NCBI RefSeq assembly: GCF_900112575.1
Contig: NZ_FOMH01000002.1
Location: forward strand, 248,001 to 312,000
Length of the DNA: 64,000 bases
DNA from: Flavobacterium phragmitis
Lineage (GTDB): Bacteria; Bacteroidota; Bacteroidia; Flavobacteriales; Flavobacteriaceae
Direction of reading: 5' to 3'
Part shown: piece by piece, positions 62,238 to 64,000 of the stretch
Layout of the letters: every line of letters begins with the position of its first letter
How positions within the stretch are numbered: position 1 is the stretch's first letter
Notes under the pieces: generated by a model
What the model saw: only the letters and a program-made list of their open reading frames with translations
Told to the model about the DNA's origin: nothing
Database searches by the model: none
Program-made: the position numbers and the translations under genes

Positions 62238-63161
62238 ATGAAAGAAATTAAACTATTTTGCCCAGCAACTATCGCCAACCTCTCCTGCGGATTTGACGTA
62301 TTGGGACTTTGCTTAGACAATGCGGGCGATGAAATGATTGTTCGAAAAGTCGATCAAAAAGGAGTTCGAATCACTAAAATTGTCGGTGCCGATTTGCCTT
62401 TGGAAACCGAGAAAAACGTTTCTGGAGTTGCGGCTTTGGCAATGCTCGAAACTTTAGACGAATTAGACTTCGGATTTGAAATCGAAATTTATAAAAACAT
62501 AAAGGCCGGAAGCGGTATCGGAAGCAGTGCGGCAAGTTCTGCCGGAGCGGTTTTCGGAATAAATGAATTATTAGGAAGACCTTATTCTCGTAAAGATTTG
62601 GTTCAGTTTGCGATGCAGGGCGAGAAATTGGCCAGCGGCAACGCACATGCTGACAACGTTGCTCCTGCCCTTTTAGGCGCTTTTACTTTGGTAAGAAGTT
62701 ATTCGCCTTTGGATATTATTAGAATTGACAGTCCGGAAGAATTATACGCAACGGTCGTTCATCCACAAATTGAGTTAAAAACATCTGATGCCCGTTCGGT
62801 TTTAAAACAAAATGTTTCCCTAAAAAGCGCCATCATGCAATGGGGAAATGTAGGCGGATTGGTCGCTGGTCTTTACACCAAAGATTACGAATTGATTGGA
62901 CGTTCGCTTCACGACGAAATCGTTGAACCAGTTCGAAGCGTTTTAATTCCAGGATTTGACCAAATCAAACAAACGGCTTATGAAAACGGCGCTTTAGGTT
63001 CCGGAATTTCAGGTTCTGGTCCGTCGATTTTTGCTTTAAGCAAAGGGAAAGAAACCGCCGAAAAAATCGCAAAAGCCATGAGCGACGTGTACGAAAAAAT
63101 GAATTTACCGTATGAAATTCACGTTTCGAAAATCAATCCTGATGGTGTAAGAATTATATAA
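62238..63161 (+). CDS. thrB: homoserine kinase
   Basis: 307 residues from the ATG at 62238; the frame back to 62148 runs through repeats. The GHMP-kinase ATP loop GSGIGSSAASSAGAVFGINE (about 92-111) and the C-terminal SGSGPSIFAL (about 262) are present. It phosphorylates homoserine to O-phosphohomoserine, the substrate of ThrC encoded next. Confidence 0.94.
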   Translation: MKEIKLFCPATIANLSCGFDVLGLCLDNAGDEMIVRKVDQKGVRITKIVGADLPLETEKNVSGVAALAMLETLDELDFGFEIEIYKNIKAGSGIGSSAASSAGAVFGINELLGRPYSRKDLVQFAMQGEKLASGNAHADNVAPALLGAFTLVRSYSPLDIIRIDSPEELYATVVHPQIELKTSDARSVLKQNVSLKSAIMQWGNVGGLVAGLYTKDYELIGRSLHDEIVEPVRSVLIPGFDQIKQTAYENGALGSGISGSGPSIFALSKGKETAEKIAKAMSDVYEKMNLPYEIHVSKINPDGVRII

Positions 63162-63582
63162 CACAAATTTCACGAATTTACACAAATTGATTCTTGAAGT
63201 TTAAACATAAAGAAAAAACTCAACGTTTGTCATTTCGAGGAACGAGACCCGAGCGATAGCGAACAGGCGAAGCAAATCACACTAGTATGTCGACAAAGAT
63301 TGGCGAATTTCTGTACGGAGTTCCGAGTGTGATTTCTCCTTACGTCGAAATGACAAACATGGCGTGCCATACTGTGCGGGGCTTCGACTTCGCTCAGCCT
63401 GACAAAAAATGAAATAAAAAAGAAAAAAATAACCACAAAGCCTTGCGAACATTGCGTTTTCAAAAGAAACCAATTCCTTGCGCTCTTTGCGGTTAAAAAA
63501 CACAAACCATTGGAATTTGGAATTTTAGCTCTGGGATTTACGTTCCAAAAAATCTAAAATCTAAAGTCAAAAATCTAAAATA
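63162..63582. other. 421-bp thrB-thrC spacer made of repeats
   Basis: From left: CACAAATTTCACGAATTTAC (63162-63181), the GTCATTTCGAGG inverted-repeat element (63226-63357), GGCGTGCCAT and TTCGACTTCGCTCAGCC (about 63361-63400), CGCAAAG/CTTTGCG blocks (63429-63500), and an AAATCTAAAAT tract (about 63549-63581) running into the thrC start. No real ORF: the minus-strand frames here are repeat-encoded. Confidence 0.6.
63226..63357. repeat. inverted-repeat element, GTCATTTCGAGG family, copy 2
   Basis: The ends TTTGTCATTTCGA (63226-63238) and TCGAAATGACAAA (63345-63357) are exact complements. The spacer shares AAATCACACTnGTA and TCGACAAAGATTG with copy 1 at 18764-18870. Confidence 0.75.
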
Positions 63583-64000
63583 ATGAAATACTACAGTTTA
63601 AACCATAATGCCCCAAAAGTTTCTTTTCAAGAAGCTGTTATACAAGGATTAGCAACTGACAAAGGATTATATTTCCCAGAAAGTATTACACCGCTTGATC
63701 CTTCTTTTTTTGAGAAAATCGAAAGTTTAAGCCACGAAGAAATTGCTTTTGAAGCGATTAAACAATTTGTTGGCGACGAAATCCCAACAGAAAAACTAAA
63801 AGAAATCATTGCCGAGACTTTAGTTTTTGATTTTCCGGTTGTGAAAGTCGAAGACGGAATCTATTCATTAGAATTATTCCACGGACCGACAATGGCATTT
63901 AAAGATGTTGGAGCGCGTTTTATGTCGCGCTGTCTGGGTTATTTCAATAAAGACAAAAAAGATTCTAAAAACACCGTTTTAGTAGCGACTTCCGGAGATA
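63583..64000 (+). CDS. thrC: threonine synthase, N-terminal part (cut by window end)
   Basis: 139 codons are visible from the ATG at 63583 to the window edge. Diagnostic blocks are KYYSLNHNAPKVSFQEAV at the start and LFHGPTMAFKDVGARFMSR (about 97-115), where the Lys of AFKD binds PLP. It converts O-phosphohomoserine to threonine. The AAATCTAAAAT tract ends 1-2 bases before the start. Confidence 0.93.
   Translation, partial: MKYYSLNHNAPKVSFQEAVIQGLATDKGLYFPESITPLDPSFFEKIESLSHEEIAFEAIKQFVGDEIPTEKLKEIIAETLVFDFPVVKVEDGIYSLELFHGPTMAFKDVGARFMSRCLGYFNKDKKDSKNTVLVATSGD

Noticed and set aside
63230..63505. 91- and 73-residue minus-strand frames between thrB and thrC
   Set aside because: They are encoded entirely by dispersed repeat sequence (GTCATTTCGAGG and CGCAAAG families) and have no domain or start support.

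Overview
The window comes from an AT-rich Bacteroidota chromosome, most likely a Flavobacterium. The evidence is the gene content and order (a PASTA protein with rluD divergent from ddl; rsfS-ftsH-LUD-cdsA-psd; several DUF349 and TPR proteins), many exact Bacteroidota sigma-A -7 boxes (TAnnTTTG) a few bases before start codons, Thr82/Asp86 in the GyrA quinolone region as in Flavobacterium, and many AT-rich dispersed intergenic repeats. I see no rRNA, tRNA, CRISPR array, prophage, integrase or transposase. Most of the window is ordinary core genome.

Layout. 1-10.5 kb: mostly small stand-alone enzymes and transporters on the + strand (CPA1 antiporter, NTF2-like and SRPBCC proteins, thioesterase, MscS channel, alpha/beta hydrolase, DUF1398, ThuA, sulfurtransferase, an ABC ATPase with a degenerate first half). 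10.5-18.5 kb: rluD and a PASTA protein divergent from ddl, two zinc-ribbon membrane proteins, coaD, phnA, a DbpA-like helicase. 18.5-24.8 kb: the most accessory part, with repeats, a small receiver-like protein, an XRE regulator without a normal start codon, and three lipoprotein genes behind one shared upstream motif. 24.8-27.8 kb: a NUDIX gene and pyrE divergent across 7 bp, then an SRPBCC protein and birA. 27.9-33.5 kb: rsfS-ftsH, then a tightly packed LUD-cdsA-psd-ACBP-SOD operon for phospholipid synthesis and oxidative defence. 33.6-46 kb: GH130 and GH13 carbohydrate enzymes, an OstA/LptA-like protein, a class-III aminotransferase, TPR-aroE, a beta-barrel, DUF349 and OsmC. 46-55 kb: TPR-gyrA, clpC, a RimB-RimK fusion and a second DUF421 protein. 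55-59 kb: phosphate transporter plus DUF47 regulator, and hutH. 59.3-64 kb: the threonine pathway thrA-thrB-thrC (thrC cut by the window end), preceded by a Thr-rich leader peptide.

Most interesting are the intergenic signals. (1) A 33-residue ORF with 12 Thr codons, six in a row, precedes thrA and looks like a transcription attenuator. (2) Low-complexity tracts follow a strand rule: on the coding strand they read CTTAG, CTTTG or AAATCTAAAAT just before starts, and the reverse complements CTAAG, CAAAG or ATTTTAGATTT just after stops. (3) Three neighbouring lipoprotein genes share ACGCAACCTTTT 43-45 bases before the ATG with further conserved bases downstream, suggesting one ECF-type promoter. 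(4) Several repeat families have long inverted termini (20-bp and 22-bp perfect), and two copies of an RNA-like structured element are present. None of these was tested by a database search or folding program; they rest on reading the sequence.
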